In this document: positions 56,331 through 64,000 of the stretch, piece after piece
How the letters are laid out: the number at the start of each line of letters is the position of its first letter
How positions within the stretch are numbered: the stretch's first letter is position 1
From: Bradyrhizobium barranii subsp. apii
GTDB taxonomy: Bacteria > Pseudomonadota > Alphaproteobacteria > Rhizobiales > Xanthobacteraceae
Reading direction: 5' to 3'
Length of the DNA stretch: 64,000 nucleotides
NCBI RefSeq assembly: GCF_011516635.5
Contig: NZ_CP096255.1
Coordinates: 8,939,501-9,003,500 of the forward strand
Program-made: the position numbers and the translations under genes
Notes under the pieces: generated by a model
What the model saw: only the letters and a program-made list of their open reading frames with translations
Databases searched by the model: none
Told to the model about the DNA's origin: nothing

Positions 56331-58124
56331 CTAAACCCCCGCCACCGACGTCCACAAATCCGCGAGCTTGCGCCGCAGCGCCTGCCGGCGCGTCAGCGGC
56401 GCGGGCGTTTCCTCGTCCTCCGGCAGACGCAGGCCGACGACGTTGACGCGGCCGCCGGAGATGCTGCGCGCGACCAGCACGATCTCGTCCAGCGGCAGCT
56501 CGGCGCCCTCCTTCGGCGCGCGGTCGAGATGGACGTCGAAATAGTCGGCGAGGGTCAGCTTGCCGTCATCCTCGCCGACCTTCACGCCGTAGATCTCGGC
56601 AAGCTCGGCCAGCGTGTGCTCGCCGGAGACCATGAAGTCGCCGAGCAGATGCGGATCCGGCGCCGAGCTCGGCTGCATGTCGACGAAGAAGCGGTCGAGC
56701 GACTCGGCCTTTTCCGGCGGGGCCAGCAGATAGATGTAGTCGCCGGGCGCGATCGGCTCGGCTTCCGTCGGGGTCAAGATGTTCTCATTGCGGATGACCA
56801 GCGTCGGCTTGGACCAGGACGGGATCAGACCGCGGCGGAAATACAGGCTCTTGGGCCGCACCGGATAGCCGACAAGTTGCTGCTCGAGCTGGCCGGGCAG
56901 ATCCAGCTCGACGCGGCGTGGACCACGCTCGGCGCGCGGCAGCGCCACGTGCAGCTTGCGCGCGGCGGGCGCAAGCGTCCAGCCTTGCAGCAGCAGTGAG
57001 ATGATGACGACGACGAAGGCGACGTCGAAATAAAGATAGGCCTTCGACAGGCCGACCAGCATCGGGATCGACGCCAGGAAGATCGCGACGGCACCGCGCA
57101 GGCCGGTCCAGGCGATGAAGATCTTTTCGCGCCAGTTGAAGCGGAACGGCGCCAGGCACACGAACACCGCGATCGGCCGCGCGACCAGCATCAGGACGAA
57201 CGCAACCCCGACCGCCGGCAGCACGCTCGTGCCGAGCCGGCTCGGCGAAACCAGCAGGCCCAGCAGCACGAACATCACGATCTGCGCCAGCCACGTCGCG
57301 GCATCCAGGAATGCCACCACGGAATTATGCGCGCGGGTCGGGCGGTTGCCGATGATGATGCCGGCGAGATAGACCGCGAGGAATCCGGAGGCGTGCATGA
57401 TCTGCGAGCCGCCGAAGATCACGAGCGCCGCGGTCGTGACAAACGGCGCATGCAGGCCCTGCGGCAGCGCAACCCGGTTGAGCGCGACGACGACGAGACG
57501 TCCCCCGAGGAAGCCGACGACGGCGCCCAGCACCGCCTCCTGGATGAACTCCATCGCCACATGGCCCGCCGAGCTCGATCCCAGCGAGATGTATTCGACC
57601 AGCATCAGGGTGAGGAAGATCGCGAAGGGATCGTTGGTGCCGGATTCGGCCTCCAGCGTCGCACCGACGCGCGGGCGCAGGCGCAGGCCCTGGGTGTGCA
57701 CCAGCAGGAACACCGCGGCCGCGTCGGTCGAGGCCACGACGGCACCGACCAGCAGCGATTCCGTCCAGTTGAGATCGAGCGCGTATTTGGCGAACGGCGC
57801 CGTGATCAGCGCGGTCAGAAGCACCCCGACGGTCGCGAGCACAACGGACGGCGCGAGCACGGTGCGGATGCTGGCAAAGCGCGTCTTCAGGCCGCCGTCG
57901 AACAGGATCAGGGCCAGCGCCACCGAGCCGACCAGATAGGTGGTGCGGACGTCGTCGAACTGAAGCTGCCCGGGGCCAGAATCGCCCGCGAGCATGCCGA
58001 TGGCAAGGAAGACGAGCAGCAGGGGCGCGCCGAAGCGCAGAGCAAGCAGGCTCGACAGGATACCGGCCATGACGAGGACGGCGCCGAGCAATATGGCGAG
58101 GCTGACAGAGTCGAGGGAAGCCAT
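56331..58124 (-). CDS. K+/H+ antiporter, CPA1 family (NhaP2/CvrA type)
   Basis: A 597-residue protein. About twelve membrane helices (residues 1-395) include ASTDAAAVFLL, the acid-containing ion site of CPA1 antiporters, and SGTNDPFAIF. A cytosolic C-terminal region (about 400-597) has TrkA-C/CorC-like domains (RNENILTPTEAEPIAPGDYI). It exchanges K+ or Na+ for protons. The ATG at 58124 is preferred to a longer start at 58190. The stop codon TAG (56331-56333) lies inside the CTAA duplicated by the IS1380 insertion, so the IS sits directly after the last codon and the protein is complete. Confidence 0.9.
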   Translation of the reverse strand: MASLDSVSLAILLGAVLVMAGILSSLLALRFGAPLLLVFLAIGMLAGDSGPGQLQFDDVRTTYLVGSVALALILFDGGLKTRFASIRTVLAPSVVLATVGVLLTALITAPFAKYALDLNWTESLLVGAVVASTDAAAVFLLVHTQGLRLRPRVGATLEAESGTNDPFAIFLTLMLVEYISLGSSSAGHVAMEFIQEAVLGAVVGFLGGRLVVVALNRVALPQGLHAPFVTTAALVIFGGSQIMHASGFLAVYLAGIIIGNRPTRAHNSVVAFLDAATWLAQIVMFVLLGLLVSPSRLGTSVLPAVGVAFVLMLVARPIAVFVCLAPFRFNWREKIFIAWTGLRGAVAIFLASIPMLVGLSKAYLYFDVAFVVVIISLLLQGWTLAPAARKLHVALPRAERGPRRVELDLPGQLEQQLVGYPVRPKSLYFRRGLIPSWSKPTLVIRNENILTPTEAEPIAPGDYIYLLAPPEKAESLDRFFVDMQPSSAPDPHLLGDFMVSGEHTLAELAEIYGVKVGEDDGKLTLADYFDVHLDRAPKEGAELPLDEIVLVARSISGGRVNVVGLRLPEDEETPAPLTRRQALRRKLADLWTSVAGV

Positions 58125-58334
58125 CCACCTTCCGGGTAAAAATCGCTGGAATTGCATCCTTATCGTCGGCAGACTCCCACGCCAACCCATTTTCTCCCAC
58201 TCGCGGCAATCTGCCCGTATTTTGCGGCCTTAACGCGCTTCACTTAGCGGTGTATCGATGGCCCGGCGGCGCCCTTTGTGGAATTCTGCGCCGCCCTCGA
58301 ATCAAATCCTCCCGCCTGCTTGCCGACGAGACCG

Positions 58335-59651
58335 ATGGACATGGACCTCAAAGACTTCATGGAGTTCGTGCAGACCACCGCGCGCAGCGTCGGGGCGGAA
58401 ATCTCCTCACCCTGGTTCTACCTGCAATTCGGCCTGATCCTGGCCGCGGCCGGCATCGCCTATGCCGCGGAAGCCGGGGTCCGCAACCGCGTCGACATGA
58501 CGTCGCTGGCGATACACTGGCCGCTGCCGCTCCGGCACTTCGCCCGGGTGATGGTGTCGAGCGCCTCGACGGCGGTGTTCACCCTGATGGTGATCCTCTC
58601 CCGCGTGGTGATGTATCACGCGACCTGGCCGAGCCGCAGCTATCTCCTGATGGTCGCCGCCAAGCTGGGACTGGCCTGGCTTGCGATCCGGCTCGTGACC
58701 TCGGTGCTGCGCAACGCCTTCATCGTCAAGCTGGTGTCGATCTCGGCGTGGTTCGTCGCGGCGCTGTCCATCATCGGACAGCTCGACACGACGGTCGACC
58801 TGCTCGATTCCTTTGCGATCGTGCTCGGCGGCCTGCGGCTGACGCCGCTGCTGGTGATCAAGGCCGGCGCGCTCCTGCTCATCGCGCTCTGGGCAACCAA
58901 CATCGCCAGCAATTTCGCCGAGAGCCGGATCAACTCGACCACCGATCTGACCCCGTCGGTGCAGGTGCTGCTGGTCAAGATCATCCGGATCGGGCTGCTG
59001 GCCATCGCAATCGTCATCGCGCTCGGCGCGGTCGGTATCGATCTCTCAGCGCTTGCGGTGTTCTCCGGCGCGGTCGGCGTCGGCATCGGTATCGGCCTAC
59101 AGAAGATCGTCGCCAACTTCATCTCGGGCATCATCCTGCTCGCGGACAAGTCGGTGAAGCCGGGCGACCTCGTCACCATCGGCGACAATACCGGGCGCAT
59201 CAGCGCGATGAAGACGCGCTATATTTCCGTCGCCGCCGGCGATGGCCGCGAATTCCTGGTGCCGAACGAGGACCTGGTGACGCAGAAGGTCGTCAACTGG
59301 ACCTATACCGACAAGAACACGCTGGTGAAGATCGCCTTCGGCACCAATTACGACGCCGACCCGCGGCTGGTTTGCAAGCTCGCCGCGGAGACCGCGGCCG
59401 CCCATCCCCGCGCGCAGAAGGGCAAGCCGCCGAACAGCATCCTGACCGAGTTCGCGGAAGCCGGGATGAAGTTCTCGCTGACCTTCTGGATCGCGGACCC
59501 CGACGGCATGGATGGCGTCAAGAGTGACGTGATGCTGGCGCTATGGGAGGCCTTCAAGCGCGAGGGCACCCGGGTTCCCTATCCCGTCCGCGAGATTCGC
59601 GTCCGGGGCGGCGCCCTGCCGGTGGAAACCACCGTAGAAGTCCCGAATTAG
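58335..59651 (+). CDS. Mechanosensitive ion channel, MscS family
   Basis: A 438-residue inner-membrane channel. Four to five hydrophobic segments precede the pore helix and beta domain. GAVGVGIGIGLQKIVANFIS is the Gly/Ala-rich TM3, and SGIILLADKSVKPGDLVTIG starts the cytosolic beta domain. VPNEDLVTQKVVNWTYTD is also typical. It opens on hypo-osmotic shock. The ATG at 58335 is used; a GTG 57 bases upstream is possible. It is divergent from the antiporter gene, another ion-homeostasis protein. Confidence 0.9.
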   Translation: MDMDLKDFMEFVQTTARSVGAEISSPWFYLQFGLILAAAGIAYAAEAGVRNRVDMTSLAIHWPLPLRHFARVMVSSASTAVFTLMVILSRVVMYHATWPSRSYLLMVAAKLGLAWLAIRLVTSVLRNAFIVKLVSISAWFVAALSIIGQLDTTVDLLDSFAIVLGGLRLTPLLVIKAGALLLIALWATNIASNFAESRINSTTDLTPSVQVLLVKIIRIGLLAIAIVIALGAVGIDLSALAVFSGAVGVGIGIGLQKIVANFISGIILLADKSVKPGDLVTIGDNTGRISAMKTRYISVAAGDGREFLVPNEDLVTQKVVNWTYTDKNTLVKIAFGTNYDADPRLVCKLAAETAAAHPRAQKGKPPNSILTEFAEAGMKFSLTFWIADPDGMDGVKSDVMLALWEAFKREGTRVPYPVREIRVRGGALPVETTVEVPN

Positions 59652-59758
59652 GCCCTGTTTCGGGCGCAAGAGCCACGCCTGACTTGCATGAAGGCCCGTG
59701 ATCATTAGATTATGGTCCTGAAATCAAGCCCTTCCGCCGACATCGAGACCAGCCCCGC

Positions 59759-60577
59759 ATGAGCTACGTCGAAGCCTCCGATACCTCCCTGCGCAAGACC
59801 GGACAGATCAAGCTGCACGGGCCGAGCGCTTTTGCCGGCATGCACAAGGCGGGCGCGCTGGTGGCGAAGTGCCTCGACGAGCTCACCGACATCGTCGGGC
59901 CCGGCGTGCCGACCGAGCGCATCGACCAGTTCGTCCGCGACTTCGCGTTCAGCCACGGCGCCTATCCGGCGACGCTGATGTATCGCGGCTACCGCTACTC
60001 GACCTGCACCTCGCTCAACCACGTGGTCTGCCACGGCATGCCCGGTGACCGTCCGTTGAAGGAAGGCGACATCGTCAACATCGACGTCACCTTCATCGTC
60101 GACGGCTGGTACGGCGATTCCAGTCGGATGTATGCGGTCGGCCCGATCGCCCGCAAGGCCGAGCGGCTGATCGAGGTGACCTATGAGGCGATGATGCGCG
60201 GCATCGCCGCGGTCAAGCCGGGCGCCACCACCGGCGACATCGGCCACGCCATCCAGAGCTTCGTCGAGCCACAGGGCATGAGCGTGGTGCGCGATTTCTG
60301 CGGCCATGGCCTGGGGCGCATGTTCCACGACGAGCCGAACATCATCCATATCGGCCGGCCCGGGGAAGGCGTTCAGCTCAAGCCCGGCATGTTCTTCACC
60401 ATCGAGCCGATGATCAATCTCGGCAAGCCGCACGTGAAGATTCTCTCCGACGGCTGGACCGCGGTGACCCGCGACCGCTCGCTGTCGGCGCAGTTCGAAC
60501 ACTCCGTCGGGGTGACCGCGACGGGCGTCGAGATCTTCACGCTGTCGAAACGGCACGGCGAGACGCAGATCGGGTGA
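59759..60577 (+). CDS. map: Methionine aminopeptidase, type I
   Basis: A 272-residue MetAP that removes the initiator methionine from new proteins. Metal ligands are visible: NIDVTFIVDGWYGDSS (two Asp), CGHGLGRMFHDEP (His), FTIEPMI (Glu) and QFEHSVGVT (Glu). VCHGMPGDRPL holds the substrate-side histidine. Normal length. The ATG at 59759 is the natural start. It is monocistronic. Confidence 0.95.
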   Translation: MSYVEASDTSLRKTGQIKLHGPSAFAGMHKAGALVAKCLDELTDIVGPGVPTERIDQFVRDFAFSHGAYPATLMYRGYRYSTCTSLNHVVCHGMPGDRPLKEGDIVNIDVTFIVDGWYGDSSRMYAVGPIARKAERLIEVTYEAMMRGIAAVKPGATTGDIGHAIQSFVEPQGMSVVRDFCGHGLGRMFHDEPNIIHIGRPGEGVQLKPGMFFTIEPMINLGKPHVKILSDGWTAVTRDRSLSAQFEHSVGVTATGVEIFTLSKRHGETQIG

Positions 60578-60649
60578 TGCCCGGCTGGACCGCGATGCGA
60601 TCCTGCCATCCTGTTCGCCGGCGACGATCCGTCGTCAGAGGCGGACCTC

Positions 60650-61372
60650 TTACAGCACGTAGCCACCATCGATGGTGAGGCTGGCGCCGGTCATATAGCC
60701 GGATTCCGGGCCCGCCACATATGACACCAGCGCGGCGATCTCGCCGGGCTCACCGACGCGCTTCAACGGAACGATCTCTTTCAGCCGCGACACCATCGTG
60801 GCCGTCATGTCGGTCTCGGTCGGGCCCGGCTGGACGTTGTTGACCGTGATCCGGCGAGGCGCCAGGTCGAGCGCAACGCCGCGGACCAAGGAGGCAACGG
60901 CGGCCTTGGTCATGGCATAGACGCTGCCTCCCGGCGTCCCTGTCCGGATCGCCGTGTTGCTCCCGATCGTGATGATGCGGCCGCCGTCACGCATCTGCCC
61001 GGCTGCCGCCTGGATGGCCAGAAAGACGCCGCGGATATTCACATCGAGAATGAGGTCGAGGTCTTCCAGGCTGAACTGCTCGACGGGACCGAGACGGAGA
61101 ATGCCCGCGTTGACGACGACCGCATCAAGCACCCCAAGCCGGCTCACGGTCTCGGCGACGGCCGCGCGGATCGCGGCGGGATCGGCGCTATCGGCCTTGA
61201 TCGCGACGGCCTTGCGGCCAGCGTTCTCGATCGCGGCCACGATTTCGGCGGCACTGTCCGGTCGCGACACGTAGGTGAGCGCGATATCGAACCCGTCCTG
61301 TGCGAGACGGACCGCGATCGCGGCGCCAATGCCGCGCGCTCCACCAAACACCAATGCGATTTTACTGCTCAC
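60650..61372 (-). CDS. Short-chain dehydrogenase/reductase
   Basis: A 240-residue classical SDR. It has GGARGIGAA (NAD(P) loop, residues about 9-17), NAGIL, catalytic Ser in IGSNTA and YAMTK (Tyr and Lys). It resembles 3-oxoacyl-ACP reductase-like enzymes; the substrate is unknown. The start is a GTG at 61372, with AAGGAG eight bases upstream; a longer reading to 61396 lacks such a site. It lies 48 bp downstream of a TetR gene on the same strand, and a shared motif in that gap suggests TetR control. Confidence 0.88.
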   Translation of the reverse strand: MSSKIALVFGGARGIGAAIAVRLAQDGFDIALTYVSRPDSAAEIVAAIENAGRKAVAIKADSADPAAIRAAVAETVSRLGVLDAVVVNAGILRLGPVEQFSLEDLDLILDVNIRGVFLAIQAAAGQMRDGGRIITIGSNTAIRTGTPGGSVYAMTKAAVASLVRGVALDLAPRRITVNNVQPGPTETDMTATMVSRLKEIVPLKRVGEPGEIAALVSYVAGPESGYMTGASLTIDGGYVL

Positions 61373-61396
61373 TTGCTCTCTCCTTATTTTGAACAA

Positions 61397-61405
61397 TCGT
61401 TCCAG
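61397..61405. promoter_or_regulatory. Candidate TetR site before the SDR gene
   Basis: TCGTTCCAG, in the 48-bp gap between the TetR stop and the SDR start, is identical (as its complement CTGGAACGA) to a site just upstream of tetR at 62006-62014. It lies 24 bp upstream of the SDR start codon. Confidence 0.4.
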
Positions 61406-61420
61406 CTTCGATCAAAAAAA

Positions 61421-61987
61421 TTACCCGAGGGCGCGCAGTGCGATGGCGCCGAGCGCCCGTAATTGGCGCGGCCTGGCGCCACCGCGCGCGGCGATTCGAA
61501 TGCCGGCAACATTCGCCAGCAGAAACTCGGCTGCGTCGTCGGAGTCGAGATCCCGCGCCACGTCGCCGTCGGCCTGCGCTTCGCGTAAGCGTTTCGAAAC
61601 GGCGGCCTGGAGCGCGCGGCCTGACGCCGCATGGATGCTGGTGAGGTCATCCCGCGAGCGGCCGAATTCGCTGATCGAGCCGATGCCCAGGCAAGCCTCG
61701 TTCGCGTCGCGAACGACGCGGTCGATCATCGCCCTGAGGCCGTCAATGGCGCGCGGCGGCGCCCGCAGCGCGGCAAGATGGGCTTCGACCTCGCTGGCCG
61801 CGTAGCGGCGCACCGCTGCGCAATAGAGTTGCCATTTGTCGCCAAACGTATCGTAGATGCTCTGGCGGCCGATCCCCATGGCGTCGACAAGCATCGGCGT
61901 CGAGGTTCCCTCGAAACCGTGCTCGCGAAACGCACCGATCGCGGCATCGAGCGCTTCGTCCTGATCGAATTCCTTGGTCCTGGCCAT
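61421..61987 (-). CDS. TetR-family regulator
   Basis: A 188-residue repressor. The N-terminal helix-turn-helix (about residues 8-55) reads FREHGFEGTSTPMLVDAMGI then GRQSIYDTFGDK, the TetR signature. The C-terminal region, with FLLANVAGIRIAARGG, would bind the inducer. The ATG at 61987 is preferred to a longer upstream reading. It is in line with the SDR gene. The palindromic ATTC-TGGAAC-GAAT lies 15-27 bp upstream, probably its own operator. Confidence 0.88.
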   Translation of the reverse strand: MARTKEFDQDEALDAAIGAFREHGFEGTSTPMLVDAMGIGRQSIYDTFGDKWQLYCAAVRRYAASEVEAHLAALRAPPRAIDGLRAMIDRVVRDANEACLGIGSISEFGRSRDDLTSIHAASGRALQAAVSKRLREAQADGDVARDLDSDDAAEFLLANVAGIRIAARGGARPRQLRALGAIALRALG

Positions 61988-62002
61988 GACACGACAATAG
62001 TT

Positions 62003-62016
62003 ATTCTGGAACGAAT
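62003..62016. promoter_or_regulatory. Candidate TetR operator, autoregulatory
   Basis: ATTCTGGAACGAAT has the outer inverted repeat ATTC/GAAT and contains CTGGAACGA, the same nine bases (reverse complement) as the site before the SDR gene. Its position directly upstream of tetR fits autorepression. Confidence 0.45.
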
Positions 62017-62090
62017 AGTCAATTATAAAATGCGGCGGCATTGCCCGCGACACTGCGGGAAGCAGATCGGGTGATGTCCGGCCCCGCGCC

Positions 62091-62687
62091 CTAGCGGTGG
62101 CGGCGGAATGACGACGGCGGCCGCTTGTAGGTCGCGACAAATGCATCGTTGAATCTGCGAACGCTGCCGAAGCCGGCGGCGAAGGCGATCTCCGCCAATG
62201 TCATACTGGTCTGGTCGATCAGACGCTTGGCTTCCTGCACGCGGCGGGTCGCGGCGATCTCGCTCGGGCTCGCACCGGCGTGGCGCATGAACAGGCGGAG
62301 CAGATGGCGCGGTCCGACTCCCAGGACTTCCGCAAGGTCCATCATCGGCGCGCGATCCAGGAATCCGTCATTGATCAGGCGCATCCCGCGCGCGACGGTG
62401 GTGGCCGTTCCCATCCAGGCCGGCGATCCCGGCGCGGTTTCCGGCCGGCAGCGCAGGCACGGGCGAAAGCCGGCGCGCTCGGCGGCAGCGGCGGTCGCAT
62501 AAAAGGTGACGTTCTCGGAGCGAGCGGGGCGAACCGGTCAGACCGGCCGGCAATAGATGCGCGTCGAGCGAACGCCGGAGAAGAACAGCCCGTCGAACGC
62601 GCGTGCCCGCGCCAGCCGCGCCCGATCGCAGGTCTCCCAATCGAGATGCGGTGGCAGCGTCTGCCGATGCGCCAAGCCTGTCGCCAT
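62091..62687 (-). pseudogene. AdaA-like DNA-repair regulator with in-frame TGA
   Basis: A 198-codon frame from ATG 62687 carries an Ada-type zinc domain (RAFDGLFFSGVRSTRIYCRPV, then ENVTFYATAAAAERAGFRPC, LRCRPE) and an AraC-type helix-turn-helix (LGVGPRHLLRLFMRHAGASP). This is the layout of AdaA, which accepts methyl groups from DNA phosphotriesters and activates alkylation-repair genes. Codon 50 is TGA (62538-62540), at the position of the second zinc-ligand Cys (IYCRPSC in E. coli Ada). The frame is otherwise open on both sides with strong family similarity. It is either a recent nonsense mutation, a sequence error, or a recoded Cys/Sec codon. A shorter HTH-only product could start at 62414. 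Confidence 0.75.
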
Positions 62688-62820
62688 GACGAAATCATAG
62701 TTTCAACGCAGCCCGCCGAGTAGCTGGAATCGGACTCGGTCGGGCGATGAGGTCCGAATCCAGCCAGCCTGCGCCACCACGCCGGATCATGGTCCCGGTC
62801 CATCCCGGAGCAGATTCGCA

Positions 62821-63759
62821 ATGCACGCGCAGGCGCAACAAACGACGTCAGGACAAACCACCCTCACATTCGAGATCGGGCTCCTGCTCCTCCTCTCACT
62901 GATCTGGGGCAGCTCGTTCACGCTGATCAAGGTCGCAATCCCGACAATCCCGCCATTCACGATGGTCGCCGCGCGCGTGACGATCGCGGCCATTCTCCTG
63001 ATCGCGATCGCGCGCGCTCAAGGGCACGCTCTTCCGGCCCGGGGACCGGTGTGGGCGGCTTTCTTCGTGCAGGGGCTGCTGCAGAGCGCGCTGCCGTTTA
63101 CCCTGATCAGCTGGGGCGAGATGCATATCGCAAGCGGTCTCGCCGGCGTGCTCAATGCGACCCCGCCGATGTTCGTGCTCGCGATCGCGATGATGACCGG
63201 ACGCGGGCGACAGGCGATCAGCAGCCGGAAGATCATCGGCGTCGCGCTCGGTCTTGCGGGCGTCGCGGTGACGATCGGCATCGATGCGCTGTCCGCCTTG
63301 GGCACGACGGCCCCGCTGGCGCAGGCCGCCGTGCTCGGCGCAAGCCTCTGCTACGCGCTCGCACCGATATGGGGGCAGCGGTTCTCCGGCTTTCCCGCCA
63401 CCGTCACGGCGGCCGGTGCCATGAGCTGTGCCGCGATCCTCATGGTCCCTGCCGCACTCGTCCTCGAGCGACCCTGGACGCTGGCACCGACTTCGCACGC
63501 GGTCGCGGCCGTCGTCAGCCTCGCGGTGATCTGCACGGCGCTCGCGATGGTGATCTATTTCCGCCTGATCCGCACGCTCGGCCCACTCGGCACGACCAGC
63601 GGCAGCTATCTGCGCGCCGGCTTCGCGGTGGCGCTCGGCACGGCATGGCTTGGCGAACGCTTCACCTGGTCGGCCCTTGCAGGCATGACGCTCATTCTCG
63701 CCGGGGTCATCGCCATCACGATGCCCCTGCCGGCGCGGCAGCGTGGTCTCGAACAGTGA
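62821..63759 (+). CDS. DMT-family transporter (EamA domains)
   Basis: A 312-residue drug/metabolite transporter with ten hydrophobic segments in two EamA repeats (SLIWGSSFTLIKVAIPTIPP in the first; LGTTSGSYLRAGFAVALGTAWLGERFTW-like end in the second). It probably exports an amino acid or metabolite. It is divergent from the AdaA-like gene with a 133-bp spacer. A hairpin lies just after its stop. Confidence 0.85.
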   Translation: MHAQAQQTTSGQTTLTFEIGLLLLLSLIWGSSFTLIKVAIPTIPPFTMVAARVTIAAILLIAIARAQGHALPARGPVWAAFFVQGLLQSALPFTLISWGEMHIASGLAGVLNATPPMFVLAIAMMTGRGRQAISSRKIIGVALGLAGVAVTIGIDALSALGTTAPLAQAAVLGASLCYALAPIWGQRFSGFPATVTAAGAMSCAAILMVPAALVLERPWTLAPTSHAVAAVVSLAVICTALAMVIYFRLIRTLGPLGTTSGSYLRAGFAVALGTAWLGERFTWSALAGMTLILAGVIAITMPLPARQRGLEQ

Positions 63760-63769
63760 GAGCGTCAGC

Positions 63770-63792
63770 GGGGCGGTCTCTTGGACCGCCCC
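63770..63792. terminator. Hairpin between convergent genes
   Basis: GGGGCGGTC and GACCGCCCC form a perfect nine-base-pair stem with a TCTTG loop. It lies 11 bp after the DMT transporter stop and just past the stop of the convergent gene. A T-run is missing, so this is a likely rather than classical terminator. Confidence 0.6.
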
Positions 63793-63808
63793 GAACCGCC
63801 GTTACCGA

Positions 63809-64000
63809 TCAGGCGTGATTGACCTCGACGACCTCGCACAGGATCGTCTCGGCCTTCGACAGCGCCGCAAGGCTCCGGATGTACGGCGCAAATCGCGGAT
63901 CCCGGCGAAAATTCTCGATGTCCCCCGCGCTTGCCCATTGCGAGTAGTTGATCGCGCGCCGGCCCTCCTTGCTGGAGTGGACGCTGGACGAGATGAACCC
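63809..64000 (-). CDS. Antibiotic biosynthesis monooxygenase-domain protein (5' part outside window)
   Basis: The C-terminal 63 residues are inside the window, entering mid-frame at 64000 and ending at TGA 63809. INYSQWASAGDIENFRRDP and ALSKAETILCEVVEVNHA match the end of ABM-domain (dimeric ferredoxin-like) proteins, which oxidise phenolic compounds or bind heme. The remainder is beyond the window edge. Confidence 0.7.
   Translation of the reverse strand, partial: GFISSSVHSSKEGRRAINYSQWASAGDIENFRRDPRFAPYIRSLAALSKAETILCEVVEVNHA

Overview
The window reads as a high-GC alphaproteobacterial chromosome, most likely Bradyrhizobium or a close relative. The evidence is the linked block pckA, chvI, chvG, a short hprK, a mannose-type EIIA and HPr, a plant-type gshA, small secreted proteins ending in CRGC, an NdvC-like GH17 protein, and several families of long palindromic intergenic repeats.

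Layout. 1-9.3 kb is core metabolism: a cut-off glutathione S-transferase divergent from a MarR regulator, gshA, a PAN-domain secreted protein, glgP, a thioesterase and pckA. 9.6-13.0 kb holds a secreted TPR-CHAT (caspase-like) protein and a HugZ-like protein, both on the minus strand. 13.2-17.2 kb is the ChvI/ChvG two-component system with the phosphotransfer genes hprK, EIIA-Man and HPr, partly by overlapping starts and stops. 17.4-21.0 kb has a GT39-like membrane glycosyltransferase divergent from lepA.

From about 21.5 to 31 kb the DNA looks foreign: lower GC, orphan or broken genes, an IS5-family element, short repeats in two or three copies, and at its left edge what looks like the 3' half of a tRNA gene. 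31-35 kb carries an NdvC-like GH17 protein, an Fe-S/CCG protein and an AHSA1 protein. 35-42 kb is accessory: an O-methyltransferase, a TctC-type binding protein, a DUF1127 fusion and two winged-helix regulators related to one at 22.9 kb. 42-50 kb contains an MFS transporter, a large metallophosphoesterase-GAF protein followed by a 59-residue ORF, a group D flavin monooxygenase-like protein and a PAS-GGDEF-EAL protein whose GGDEF motif is degenerate.

50-64 kb is largely core: mepA, modABC, an IS1380-family element inserted exactly at the stop codon of a K+/H+ antiporter, an MscS channel and methionine aminopeptidase. It ends with an accessory stretch: an SDR, a TetR regulator, an AdaA-like DNA-repair regulator with an in-frame TGA at a zinc-ligand cysteine, a DMT transporter and a cut-off monooxygenase.

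Functionally, ChvGI with HprK/EIIA/HPr probably links envelope or acid sensing to carbon status next to pckA. modABC imports molybdate. The least explained candidates for a new system are the metallophosphoesterase-GAF protein with its small partner and the secreted TPR-CHAT protein. All family calls are from reading motifs by eye; no database search was run.
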